A DNA stretch of 64,000 bases from DAINPP01 sp963667315 (GTDB lineage Bacteria > Thermotogota > Thermotogae > MWEM01), in assembly GCA_963667315.1 (NCBI GenBank), contig OY763325.1, positions 1,240,001 through 1,304,000 of the forward strand. Direction: 5' to 3'. Position 1 is the first letter of the stretch. The number at the start of each line of letters is the position of its first letter. The position numbers and the translations under genes were made by a program. The notes under the pieces were generated by a model. That model did no database searches and was not told where the DNA came from. It saw nothing but the letters and a program-made list of their open reading frames with translations. This document shows, one piece after another, positions 16,958-24,871 of the stretch.

Positions 16958-17560
16958 TTGCAGATTTTAAAAGAAACCGTCAGAAAGAACATTTTAGCAG
17001 CTGCAACAGACGAATTCCTGCATAAGGGATTTAAAGGAGCTTCCATAAGAAGTATTTCAACCGCATCAAAAACGAGTAAAAGTAATTTTTACCATTATTT
17101 CCAGAATAAGGAGGATTTATTTGACGCTTTGTGTGAACCCGTTATGGTCAAAGTTGATAGTCTGATTGATAGGCTGATCGCCAATCCGATGGATAACGAG
17201 TTCGAAAACGGAGAGTATCAAGAGCAATTCTTTGAATTTGTCGCCAAACAGGTTAATTATTTTCTCAAGAATTTCAGAAACGAGTTTTTGCTTCTCTTTG
17301 ACTGCAGCACGGGCACAAGATATGAAACGTATAAGGATCGTATCATCAACCGCCTTGAGAAGCATTTCACAGAGCATATAACCCCCAATAAAAGACAAAT
17401 TCTTGCAGATAATGAATGTTTTGTCATGCACATCATCGCCACAAATCTTATCGAAGCTTTATTGGAAATCATAAGGCATTTTAACAGTACGGAAGTGATA
17501 GAGGATATCGTAAGAGATTATCTAAGGTATCATTTGAAAGGCGTCTCTCTGTTTTTCTAA
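16958..17560 (+). CDS. TetR/AcrR-family transcriptional regulator
   Basis: The N-terminal helix-turn-helix is clear: RKNILAAATDEFLHKGFKGASIRSISTASKTSKSNFYHYFQNKEDLF (residues about 8-55). The ligand-binding C-terminal domain is diverse, as is usual. The start is TTG at 16958 with AGGACAGG upstream. It is followed after 200 bases by a flavoprotein gene in the same direction, a frequent pairing in which the regulator controls a redox enzyme; the ligand is unknown. Confidence 0.88.
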   Translation: MQILKETVRKNILAAATDEFLHKGFKGASIRSISTASKTSKSNFYHYFQNKEDLFDALCEPVMVKVDSLIDRLIANPMDNEFENGEYQEQFFEFVAKQVNYFLKNFRNEFLLLFDCSTGTRYETYKDRIINRLEKHFTEHITPNKRQILADNECFVMHIIATNLIEALLEIIRHFNSTEVIEDIVRDYLRYHLKGVSLFF

Positions 17561-17761
17561 ATCACATTCACGAACAGCTTTTTCGTGTTTATCTTCTACG
17601 GAAATCAATTCACTTCATACGTTTAGAATAGAATTTTAAAACTCAGGAAACAGTACCATTACATCCCCCCCTGATGATTTTGTTGTGTCAAAACCGGGGA
17701 CATCAGAACATGGAAAGAGTAGAATTCATACAATGAAAACGATGAACTGAAAGGAGATAAA

Positions 17762-18409
17762 ATGAAAATAACGGCTATTGAAGCAACCAACAGACGAAAG
17801 GGTAACACGGTTAACCTTTGTAAAAAAATCCTTGATGGTGCCGGAAGAGACCGGCATGAAACGCAGATCCTCAACCTTTACGATTATAATATCAGAAATT
17901 GTATTGGCTGTTGGAAATGTGTCGGAAGCAATCAATGTATTTTAAAAGATGATTTCGCAAAGCTTTACGAAGAGGTGAGAAGCTCCGATTGTATCATCAT
18001 CGGTACACCCTGTTACTGGAGTAATGTTCCCGGTATTTTAAAGACCTTTATCGACAGACACACGGGATATGCGATGAAAAAACCGGATAACGCCGACGAA
18101 TTTCACAAGTTGAATTTTATCGGAAAAATCAAAATGTTAAAACATCTCTCAAAGGATTTTGGTCCTGAAGAGGCGATGAGAAACAAGAAGTTTATATTCG
18201 TCATCCCCATGACGCTCCCCTTTCCGGTATCACACCTTTCCGGTGATCTGACAACGGAGTTAAAGGCGTTGAAGATCTACGTCAAAAAAATGAAGGGAAC
18301 GGTTGCGGGAAAGATCATCTATACGGATACGCTCTTTCAATTCAACAAAAACAAAAAAATGATGATGATGAAAAAGGCTTACAGATTAGGACTCTCTCTC
18401 AACCGATAA
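17762..18409 (+). CDS. NAD(P)H-dependent flavodoxin-fold oxidoreductase (iron-sulfur flavoprotein-like)
   Basis: This is a flavodoxin-like FMN reductase. The N-terminal strand and FMN phosphate loop are atypically short (ITAIEATNRRKGNTVNL). A cysteine motif NCIGCWKCVGSNQCILKDD (about 44-62) resembles the compact cysteine cluster of iron-sulfur flavoproteins, followed by the FMN-binding GTPCYWSNVPGILKTFIDR. Such proteins move electrons from NAD(P)H or ferredoxin to small acceptors. TGAAAGGAGATAAA precedes the ATG. It is probably controlled by the TetR gene upstream. The gene ends in a strong terminator shared with the converging WD40 gene. Confidence 0.8.
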   Translation: MKITAIEATNRRKGNTVNLCKKILDGAGRDRHETQILNLYDYNIRNCIGCWKCVGSNQCILKDDFAKLYEEVRSSDCIIIGTPCYWSNVPGILKTFIDRHTGYAMKKPDNADEFHKLNFIGKIKMLKHLSKDFGPEEAMRNKKFIFVIPMTLPFPVSHLSGDLTTELKALKIYVKKMKGTVAGKIIYTDTLFQFNKNKKMMMMKKAYRLGLSLNR

Positions 18410-18435
18410 ACCAGGAATATGTCCTGACAGGAAAG

Positions 18436-18473
18436 GTTAAAAAGCGCTTCCCCAAAAGGAAACGCTTTTTAAC
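18436..18473. terminator. Bidirectional terminator
   Basis: GTTAAAAAGCG (18436-18446) pairs with CGCTTTTTAAC (18463-18473) between convergent genes; A- and T-rich flanks let it work in both directions. Confidence 0.85.
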
Positions 18474-18495
18474 TGGCATGGTTTTCGATTTAATT

Positions 18496-19485
18496 TTATT
18501 CCCTTATCCCCCAGACATACAAATCTTCATCGTATCCGCCAGCGACGATATAGCACCCATCGGGTGAAAAGGCCACTGCATGAATCTCATCGTCGTGCCT
18601 TAACGCTCGCAGTCTTCTGCCTGATTGAGTTTCCCATAGGTTGATCAGCCGATCACAACCAGCCGAAGCAATCATTTTCCCATCTGGCGAAAAAGCCACA
18701 TCGTACAAACCATCGTAATGTGACATCGTATGAAGACATCTTCCCGTTTCGATTTCCCATAATTTCACTTTGGAATCGGTTGAAGCCGTTACAATGTATT
18801 TGTCATCGGAGGTAATATCGATAGCATGCACATCCCATTTATGCCCCTTGAAATCCCTTATTTTCTCTCCCGTTTCAAGATTCCAGAGAATGACGTCACC
18901 ATCATGGCCTGATGTTATAAGATTTTTATTGTCGGATGTAAACCTGTACTCAAAACAGGTCCCGTTTGGTGTTTTGAAATGAGAAATTTTCCCTCCGGTT
19001 TCAACATTGAAGATATCAAATTTCCCTTTTGACTCTACTGCAAGCAATTGATCATCCTCTGAGACGAGTACATAACCGATATATCCATAATCCCCCTGTT
19101 TTTCTTTTATCAGTTCACCCGTTTCAAGATTCCAATATCGAATACGCCAATCATTGCTTTGAGTAACAAGAATCTCTTCCCCAATAAAATCAACAGCTTC
19201 TACCAATCTCGACATCTTAAATTCGAACATTTTATCATAGGAAACACCATCACCCACAGAAGGTTTCCAGACAATAGCCTTTCCGTACTCGTCACATGTC
19301 GCCAGTAAGCCTTCAGTAGAAAATGCAACACGCCAGAGCTTTCCACTGTGACCTTTCAGTTTTTCCAGTAATACAATATTTTTGGCGTTTCCGGCTGATA
19401 ACCGCCTATCACCTTCATTCATCGCAAAACATATTGTCATGAATGACATCACCAACACTATAATAATCAGAAAATTCTTTTTCAT
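18496..19485 (-). CDS. Secreted WD40-repeat seven-bladed propeller protein
   Basis: An N-terminal signal peptide or anchor (MKKNFLIIIVLVMSFMTICFA) is followed by seven WD40 blades, counted from their closing motifs: AIVWKP, RYWNLETG, DIFNVETG, ILWNLETG, KLWEIETG, NLWETQSG, YVWGIRE. The propeller fills residues 40-329 and there is no other domain, so it is probably an extracytoplasmic scaffold or binding protein. Its ribosome binding site is AAAAGGAGAG. It is the third gene of a leftward operon of three propeller proteins (14 bases after the previous stop). A one-blade remnant of a close paralogue is at 9437-9531. Confidence 0.88.
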   Translation of the reverse strand: MKKNFLIIIVLVMSFMTICFAMNEGDRRLSAGNAKNIVLLEKLKGHSGKLWRVAFSTEGLLATCDEYGKAIVWKPSVGDGVSYDKMFEFKMSRLVEAVDFIGEEILVTQSNDWRIRYWNLETGELIKEKQGDYGYIGYVLVSEDDQLLAVESKGKFDIFNVETGGKISHFKTPNGTCFEYRFTSDNKNLITSGHDGDVILWNLETGEKIRDFKGHKWDVHAIDITSDDKYIVTASTDSKVKLWEIETGRCLHTMSHYDGLYDVAFSPDGKMIASAGCDRLINLWETQSGRRLRALRHDDEIHAVAFSPDGCYIVAGGYDEDLYVWGIRE

Positions 19486-19499
19486 ATTGTCTCTCCTTT

Positions 19500-21251
19500 T
19501 TATTCGGCTGAATCTCTGAATTTATCTATCACCTTTGCATCCACCCAGTAAATATCACCGTTCCCCGTTCTTCCGCTGTAAAAGAAGAGATATTTCCCAT
19601 CGGGTGTCACATAGGGTCTGTTATCCGAATATTCTGAGTTGATCCCATCCATAAACTTTGGTTTTGTCCAGTTTCCCTCACCTGTCCTGAATGAAATATG
19701 TAAATTATCACAAGGTCCGCCCGGCTCCATTGAGGAAAAGATAATATAACTCTCATCCGGTGCTATATAGGAATCCCAGTCGTATCCTTCACCGTTTACA
19801 GTATTTCCAAGGTTAACGGGCTGCATATATTTTCCAGCTTTGAATTCAGAGAAATAGAGATCAGATTTCCCAAACCCTCCGGGACGCCAGCTGAAGAAAT
19901 AAAGGTTTCCGTTAGCCGAGAGACAGGGATAACTCTCCTGATATTCAGTGTGTATTGGCGCATCAAACAATTCAGGTGTTCTCCAGCCATGTTCTGTTTT
20001 CTCCGATTTCCAGATATTTGCCCACTCACAATTGTTGCCGTCTTGATCTTTTCTTGCGGCAAAAAGAATGCTATTTCCATCCGGTGCAACTGTAAAATCT
20101 CCAATGCCATATGCTTTACCAAATGGAATCTCTTCAGGCTGCTGCCATAGACCCTCAATACAGTTCATGATATAAAGTACCGGTATTTCCTCTTCCCATC
20201 TCTGAAAGATGAAAGATTCCATATCTTTCCCCCATCCCGAACACCCTTCATCGGATTCGGTTGAGACAATTCCCGGAGCAAATATCTCAGGGATCATTCC
20301 AGGGATTTTCTGACCAAGATATTCCCCTCTCAAAATCGGTAATATGCGCTCTTTTTCGTTCCCACCAAGCTCGATAATCTGATTCATCATAGCGGTATCA
20401 TTCTTATCCTGAGAAATATTAAACGGTGATTCACCGTTGTTGGTTCTTTCATTGAGGTCAAATCCTTTATTGTAAAGATATTTGAGCATTCGTGGGCTTC
20501 CGGAACTGGCAGCGTAATGCATGAGTGTCCAGCCGTAAACGTTTTTATCTTCTTTCATCTGAAAGGCATTCTGCTGAAGAACAACTAAAAATACCGTTTC
20601 TCCACCTTTCACAATGGATTCAACGAGTTCATCTTTCGATTTTTCGTCTTTTAAAACATCAGAACCGCTCCTTTGAAACACATCCATAAACAAGTCTTTC
20701 AAACCATATTCAGCAGCCTTTTTCAGGAGCATAAGCGCACGTTTTCTGGAAATCATATAGGCATCCGTATACTTGTACAACGCCTTTACAATACGAATAT
20801 CCGTGAAAAATTCTACTGCAAAATTCAGGGGGGCATCTCCATTTTTATTGGCAATATAACCCTTTGCCCCTTTTTCAACCAATTGGCGAATGATATCCAC
20901 CCGATCCTCTACCCTGCCGGGCGCGTTGACATAATGCAATGCTGTAAAGCCCGTTTCCGGAACGGCATTCACATCAACAGCTTCAGATAAAAGGATTGTC
21001 ATCCCTTCTGAAAAACCTTTTGAAGCCAGGATATGAACCGGAGCTATACCACTCTTATCGACAGCGTTAACATCTGCCCCATTTTTGATCAAAAGGCTCA
21101 TCATTTCCCCCTTCATTTTCCTGCATGCCCAGCTGAACGGGGTTCTTCCAAGCTCATCCCTTTCATTTACAGTTTCAGGATTATTTTCAAGTATTTTCAA
21201 AATTTGTTGAACATCATCGGATTTAACAGCTTCAATAATACCTTTTATCAT
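19500..21251 (-). CDS. Ankyrin-repeat plus PD40 beta-propeller fusion protein
   Basis: The N-terminal half (about 1-300) consists of ankyrin repeats (DELGRTPFSWACRKMKGEMMSLLIKNGADVNAVDKSGIAPVHILAS and following). The C-terminal half (about 350-583) has TolB/PD40-type blades (DFTVAPDGNSILFAARKDQDG, YPCLSANGNLYFFSWRPGGFGKSDLY, SYIAPDESYIIFSSMEPGG, PYVTPDGKYLFFYSGRTGNGDIYWV). No signal peptide is visible, unlike its two operon neighbours, so it may stay in the cytoplasm or use another route. Its ATG directly abuts the TAG of the upstream gene and its ribosome binding site (GGAGGGAATAG) lies inside that gene, so translation is coupled. Function is unknown; both domain types are protein-binding scaffolds. 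Confidence 0.82.
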   Translation of the reverse strand: MIKGIIEAVKSDDVQQILKILENNPETVNERDELGRTPFSWACRKMKGEMMSLLIKNGADVNAVDKSGIAPVHILASKGFSEGMTILLSEAVDVNAVPETGFTALHYVNAPGRVEDRVDIIRQLVEKGAKGYIANKNGDAPLNFAVEFFTDIRIVKALYKYTDAYMISRKRALMLLKKAAEYGLKDLFMDVFQRSGSDVLKDEKSKDELVESIVKGGETVFLVVLQQNAFQMKEDKNVYGWTLMHYAASSGSPRMLKYLYNKGFDLNERTNNGESPFNISQDKNDTAMMNQIIELGGNEKERILPILRGEYLGQKIPGMIPEIFAPGIVSTESDEGCSGWGKDMESFIFQRWEEEIPVLYIMNCIEGLWQQPEEIPFGKAYGIGDFTVAPDGNSILFAARKDQDGNNCEWANIWKSEKTEHGWRTPELFDAPIHTEYQESYPCLSANGNLYFFSWRPGGFGKSDLYFSEFKAGKYMQPVNLGNTVNGEGYDWDSYIAPDESYIIFSSMEPGGPCDNLHISFRTGEGNWTKPKFMDGINSEYSDNRPYVTPDGKYLFFYSGRTGNGDIYWVDAKVIDKFRDSAE

Positions 21252-22139
21252 CTATTCCCTCCATCTCGGTTCTGAATCCCATCCTCTTGAATGAGTAACT
21301 CTGATTATTTTTTTAGTTTCAAGGTTATAATATGCAATCTCATCATCGTATCCGTAAACCGTTTGATAAGCGATATATTTCCCATCCGGTGAAAAGGTTG
21401 GTACAAAATCATTTCCACCATAATTTCTGATAATAACTTTGTTGTCAGACCCATCGGAGTTCATCAGAGAAATATCCTCTCCACTTCCACGATTAGAATT
21501 GGAATAGACGATTTGTTTGCCATCCGGCGACCAGCTCGGGCAGACATCCTGGTCTTCCTGAAATGTCAATCTTTTAAAGCCCGACCCATCAGAATTGATG
21601 ATACATATTTCCGGATCGTTATTAAAGCGTCTTGCAAAGGCAAGTTTTTCCCCATCCGGTGACCAGCTGGCACTGTAGCAATCTTCATCCGCTTTGTAAA
21701 ATTCTTTTAACTCCTCACCACTGACATTAATCGTATAAAGAACCAAACGATCATTTCTCTCTGATGCAAACACAATGGTTTCCGAAACAGGTGACCAGTC
21801 AGGAAAGATATCATTTGTCGGATTATCTTCTGTTAAACACCTAACATTTTCACCATTTCGATCCATCACAAATATATCCATGTTTCCGTTTCTGTTTGAG
21901 TTGAAGACGATCTGCTTTCCATCCGGTGACCAGCTCGGGCTGTAGTCCATCGCATTGTTGTTGGTCAATCGTTTTATATCACTGCCATCCGCATTCATAA
22001 TGTAAATTTCCCAGTTTCCATCTCTCTCTGAAGTAAAAAGAATTTCACCTTCAAATTTTTTTTCATAGTTGTTATTCGAGAAAAGAGTTATTATTATAAA
22101 ACAGATGGCAAAAGACAACATAAAAATATGCTTTCTCAT
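21252..22139 (-). CDS. TolB-like PD40 beta-propeller protein, secreted
   Basis: A signal peptide (MRKHIFMLSFAICFIIITLFS) is followed by six PD40/TolB blades, each with the phrase PSWSPDGKQIVF or a variant and a preceding NADGSDIKRLT-type strand. The size (295) corresponds to a lone TolB C-terminal propeller without the TolB N-terminal domain, and no tol or pal genes are present, so a Tol-Pal role is unlikely. It is the first gene of the propeller operon; ACCGGAGGAGAC precedes the ATG. Confidence 0.85.
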   Translation of the reverse strand: MRKHIFMLSFAICFIIITLFSNNNYEKKFEGEILFTSERDGNWEIYIMNADGSDIKRLTNNNAMDYSPSWSPDGKQIVFNSNRNGNMDIFVMDRNGENVRCLTEDNPTNDIFPDWSPVSETIVFASERNDRLVLYTINVSGEELKEFYKADEDCYSASWSPDGEKLAFARRFNNDPEICIINSDGSGFKRLTFQEDQDVCPSWSPDGKQIVYSNSNRGSGEDISLMNSDGSDNKVIIRNYGGNDFVPTFSPDGKYIAYQTVYGYDDEIAYYNLETKKIIRVTHSRGWDSEPRWRE

Positions 22140-22200
22140 ACAAGTCTCCTCCGGTATAAATTTTAATAAAGTGACTTATTCAATTATGGGTAAAGTTCTT

Positions 22201-22215
22201 ATACAGCAGCTGTAT
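22201..22215. promoter_or_regulatory. Palindrome upstream of the propeller operon
   Basis: ATACAGC-A-GCTGTAT is a perfect 7-base inverted repeat around one central base. It lies about 60 bases upstream of the first propeller gene, in the expected promoter region. It is a candidate operator; the regulator is unknown, although the HTH/TPR protein encoded next door is an obvious suspect. Confidence 0.4.
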
Positions 22216-22341
22216 GGTAAGTATATCAAAAACAGTAAAAGGTTGGCAAATACTTAAGAATTGAGAAAAAAGGGGAAGTTTTCCACTTTTAATCATTATC
22301 GTTGAAAAGATAGTTATAACATTATGAAAGTTTTTGGGGAT

Positions 22342-23595
22342 TTAAGGATTTTTTTCAGCGATAAAATAGGCATCTTTGTACCGCTTGTTGGCAATATAAA
22401 ATTCTTTAAGCTTATCTCTTATCGTCTCTTTAAAATGCAAACACTCTTTTTTATCGGTAATCTTCTTCAATTTAAGTAATTGCTTTTCATACGATTTTGT
22501 TTTTATATAATCTGAATTTTCAAGTCTAAATTCATACAGATGACAAAGCTCAATTTCATAGATTCTATCGGTAGTAAGTATCCTGTCATGCCTTTTCGTG
22601 GCCTCTTTCAAATATTCTCTGGCTTTTTCTTCATCCCCCTTCAAATAATAGTAATCACTCAGAATTATATAAGGGCCGGTCGTATAGACTTTATGATATT
22701 TCGTTTCCTGTTCTAATATTATTGTGTCACAGGCCTTTTGCATCGCTTCATACTGCTCCTGTTTCTTTGCAACAATCGCAATATTCTGAAGTGCAAAATA
22801 TTTAAATCCCATGATAAAATCATCTTCGGTATTGGAACTTTCAAGTAATCGGATAACACCTTCAGCATGTTTTTCAACTTTTTGATAATCTTTAAGAAGA
22901 TAGTAAACGACAGCACGCAAATTTTTTGTAAAGACAAGCCCTCTAAAATTCCCTTCTTCCATAAAGAAAAACTCAGCCATATCCAGATATCGGATACTGT
23001 CAAGATAAATTCCCCTGCTGATAAGTACAGACGCCAGCTGATAGGAATAGTAGCCGTTGTTGTGAATTTCGGTCGCCGTCCTGAGATTACCGGCAATATC
23101 ATCAGATCCTTCCATAAAAGCACATAGAAAATAATAAACACTTCGATTTTCTGGTGACATCAGATGTTTTACGGAAGCCAGTAATCTCCTGATCTCATAT
23201 TGTCGATTTATGCGTGTTTGAGAAAAAATGAGTCGATGCCATTCGATCAGCAGGTAATTTACAAATTTCACTGAATTGATATACTTCTTTTTCTTCTTCT
23301 TGATACGCTCAAATAACGCTCCCGTTTCCTGATGTCTGAAAAAAAAGATATAGTCAAAATAATCTGCCAGCAGTTTGTTTTCATCTTCTGAAAAAAGCTT
23401 TTCAGAATAGAATTGAATCCCCATCTTTTCAAGCAGCAGTTTGATGATCTGAATGTTGGGTTCCACTTCCGCATTTTCTATCTTGCTTAGATAGGACGGT
23501 ACACAGATATCTTTGACCAGTTCACTTTGTGAAAGATTCAGCTTTTTTCGATATAATTTAACCAATGCACATAACGCATACGCTTCTGTTTTCAT
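22342..23595 (-). CDS. HTH-XRE regulator with TPR domain (RRNPP-like)
   Basis: The N-terminal helix-turn-helix (about 8-62, LVKLYRKKLNLSQSELVKDICVPSYLSKIENAEVEPNIQIIKLLLEKMG) is joined to about 340 residues of helical repeats with TPR-like periodicity (YDSYQLASVLISRG-type helices, KNLRAVVYYLLKDYQKVEKHAEGVI, YIILSDYYYLKGDEEKAREYLKEA). This is the architecture of RRNPP peptide-sensing regulators; a related group of Bacillota regulators has the same layout without a known peptide. No small pheromone-like ORF with a signal peptide was found next to it. It is divergent from the LacI gene and upstream of the propeller operon. ATG follows CTGGAGGAGATTAT. Confidence 0.8.
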   Translation of the reverse strand: MKTEAYALCALVKLYRKKLNLSQSELVKDICVPSYLSKIENAEVEPNIQIIKLLLEKMGIQFYSEKLFSEDENKLLADYFDYIFFFRHQETGALFERIKKKKKKYINSVKFVNYLLIEWHRLIFSQTRINRQYEIRRLLASVKHLMSPENRSVYYFLCAFMEGSDDIAGNLRTATEIHNNGYYSYQLASVLISRGIYLDSIRYLDMAEFFFMEEGNFRGLVFTKNLRAVVYYLLKDYQKVEKHAEGVIRLLESSNTEDDFIMGFKYFALQNIAIVAKKQEQYEAMQKACDTIILEQETKYHKVYTTGPYIILSDYYYLKGDEEKAREYLKEATKRHDRILTTDRIYEIELCHLYEFRLENSDYIKTKSYEKQLLKLKKITDKKECLHFKETIRDKLKEFYIANKRYKDAYFIAEKNP

Positions 23596-23611
23596 ATAAT
23601 CTCCTCCAGAC

Positions 23612-23636
23612 TCAAAATATTATACACGAGTTTTGA
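23612..23636. promoter_or_regulatory. Inverted repeat at the HTH/TPR gene promoter
   Basis: TCAAAA (23612-23617) and TTTTGA (23631-23636) flank a minus-strand TATAAT box (23624-23619). The placement suits autoregulation of the HTH/TPR gene. Confidence 0.4.
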
Positions 23637-23720
23637 ATGAACTTACTTCAAAAACATAAGAATTTCGTATTATTTTGACGTTATCCGATTCTAAACGGAA
23701 ATATTTGGCTCCTATTAAGT

Positions 23721-23766
23721 TTGACAAAGAGTTAGACGAAAGGTACAATAAATGAGAACGTTCCCA
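23721..23766 (+). promoter_or_regulatory. lacI-type gene promoter with LacI operator O1
   Basis: TTGACA (23721-23726), a 17-base spacer and TACAAT (23744-23749) form a near-consensus promoter. Immediately downstream, at the expected transcription start, TGAGAACGTTCCCA (23753-23766) is a CG-centred palindrome typical of LacI/CcpA-family operators. A cleaner copy is at 24823. This implies autorepression. Confidence 0.8.
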
Positions 23767-23780
23767 ATACGGAGGTAACG

Positions 23781-24782
23781 ATGGCAAAAGTCACAATAAT
23801 TGAAGTTGCAAAACATGCGGGTGTTTCGAAATCGACTGTATCAAGAGTTATCCGGGGAGAATACAGCTCAGTAAACCCGGTAACGCGCGACAGGGTTATG
23901 CAGGCCATTAACGAACTCGGTTATGAGAAAAATGCCATTGCGGGAAGTCTCAGAACAAATGAAACCAAGATGATCATGCTCATCATACCGGATATTGTTA
24001 ATGCCTTCTGGCCTGAAGTTGCGAGAGGGGTACAGGATGCACTCGAGATTAATGGTTATACGATGGTATTATCATGCAGTGACTGGGAACGAAGCAAGGA
24101 ACAGCGTTTGTTGATGCAGGCAAGGAATGGTCTCTTTGATGGCATTATTATTAATCCCGCTTCCATAAGCGAAAAAGAGCTGCTGGACTGTAAAATTCCT
24201 TCTGTCATTCTCGGCTATCATGAATTTTTCCCTGAAATCGATATGGTGGGAAATGATACCGCCAGAGGAACTGAACTGGTTCTTAATCATCTTTATGAAC
24301 TTGGTCATCGAAAAATCGGTTTTATCTGTGGTGTTTCCATGCGCTCCACTTCCAATCGGAGAATAAACAGTTATATGGAATTCATGAAAAAAAAGGATAT
24401 CGAGATAGAAAGAGATTATATTTTGCAATGCCATTATGGACAGGAAAACGGATATGATGCGATGAAACAACTCATGACATTACAAGAACCACCAACCGCA
24501 GTTTACGCTGGCAATGACATTCTGGCGATAGGGGCATTAAAGGCCGCCAAAGAATTGGGAATCAGTATTCCCGGTAGTTGTTCACTCGCCGGAATGGATG
24601 ATATTTATTCTTCATCCGTTACTTCTCCAACGTTGACTACAGTTGCAAAAGAAAAATATAAGGTTGGATGGCAGGCTGCTGTTTTCCTCCTTGACAGAAT
24701 CCGATCAAAAGAAGGTTTTATACCGCGGAAGATACTTTTTCCACCAACACTTGTAAAAAGAGAATCAACAGGTAATATTTAA
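23781..24782 (+). CDS. LacI-family transcriptional repressor
   Basis: This is a classical LacI regulator with an N-terminal HTH and hinge (TIIEVAKHAGVSKSTVSRVIRGEYSSVNPVTRDRVMQAINELGYEKNAIAGSLR) and a periplasmic-binding-protein-like effector domain (MIMLIIPDIVNAFWPEVARGVQDALE ... AGMDDIYSSSVTSPTLTTV). Length 333 is normal. It is transcribed towards the transport/citDEF operon and flanked by two matching operators, so it very likely represses both itself and that operon until the imported compound, or a product of it, binds. ACGGAGG precedes the ATG. Confidence 0.93.
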   Translation: MAKVTIIEVAKHAGVSKSTVSRVIRGEYSSVNPVTRDRVMQAINELGYEKNAIAGSLRTNETKMIMLIIPDIVNAFWPEVARGVQDALEINGYTMVLSCSDWERSKEQRLLMQARNGLFDGIIINPASISEKELLDCKIPSVILGYHEFFPEIDMVGNDTARGTELVLNHLYELGHRKIGFICGVSMRSTSNRRINSYMEFMKKKDIEIERDYILQCHYGQENGYDAMKQLMTLQEPPTAVYAGNDILAIGALKAAKELGISIPGSCSLAGMDDIYSSSVTSPTLTTVAKEKYKVGWQAAVFLLDRIRSKEGFIPRKILFPPTLVKRESTGNI

Positions 24783-24822
24783 AAGGGTAATCAGGTATTA
24801 TAGAATTTGTTTTTCGTTTTAC

Positions 24823-24836
24823 TGGGAACGTTCCCA
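24823..24836 (+). promoter_or_regulatory. LacI operator O2 upstream of the transport/citDEF operon
   Basis: TGGGAACGTTCCCA is a perfect 14-base palindrome centred on CG, differing at one position from the operator at 23753. It lies 36 bases upstream of the solute-binding-protein start, and a possible -10 element (TATTATAGAAT) lies just before it. Confidence 0.8.
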
Positions 24837-24871
24837 ATTGAAAGAATGACCAAAATACTCGGAGGTGCAAA

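Noticed and set aside
18496..22139. Tol-Pal system
   Set aside because: The TolB-like protein has only the propeller, and no tolA, tolQ, tolR or pal genes are present.
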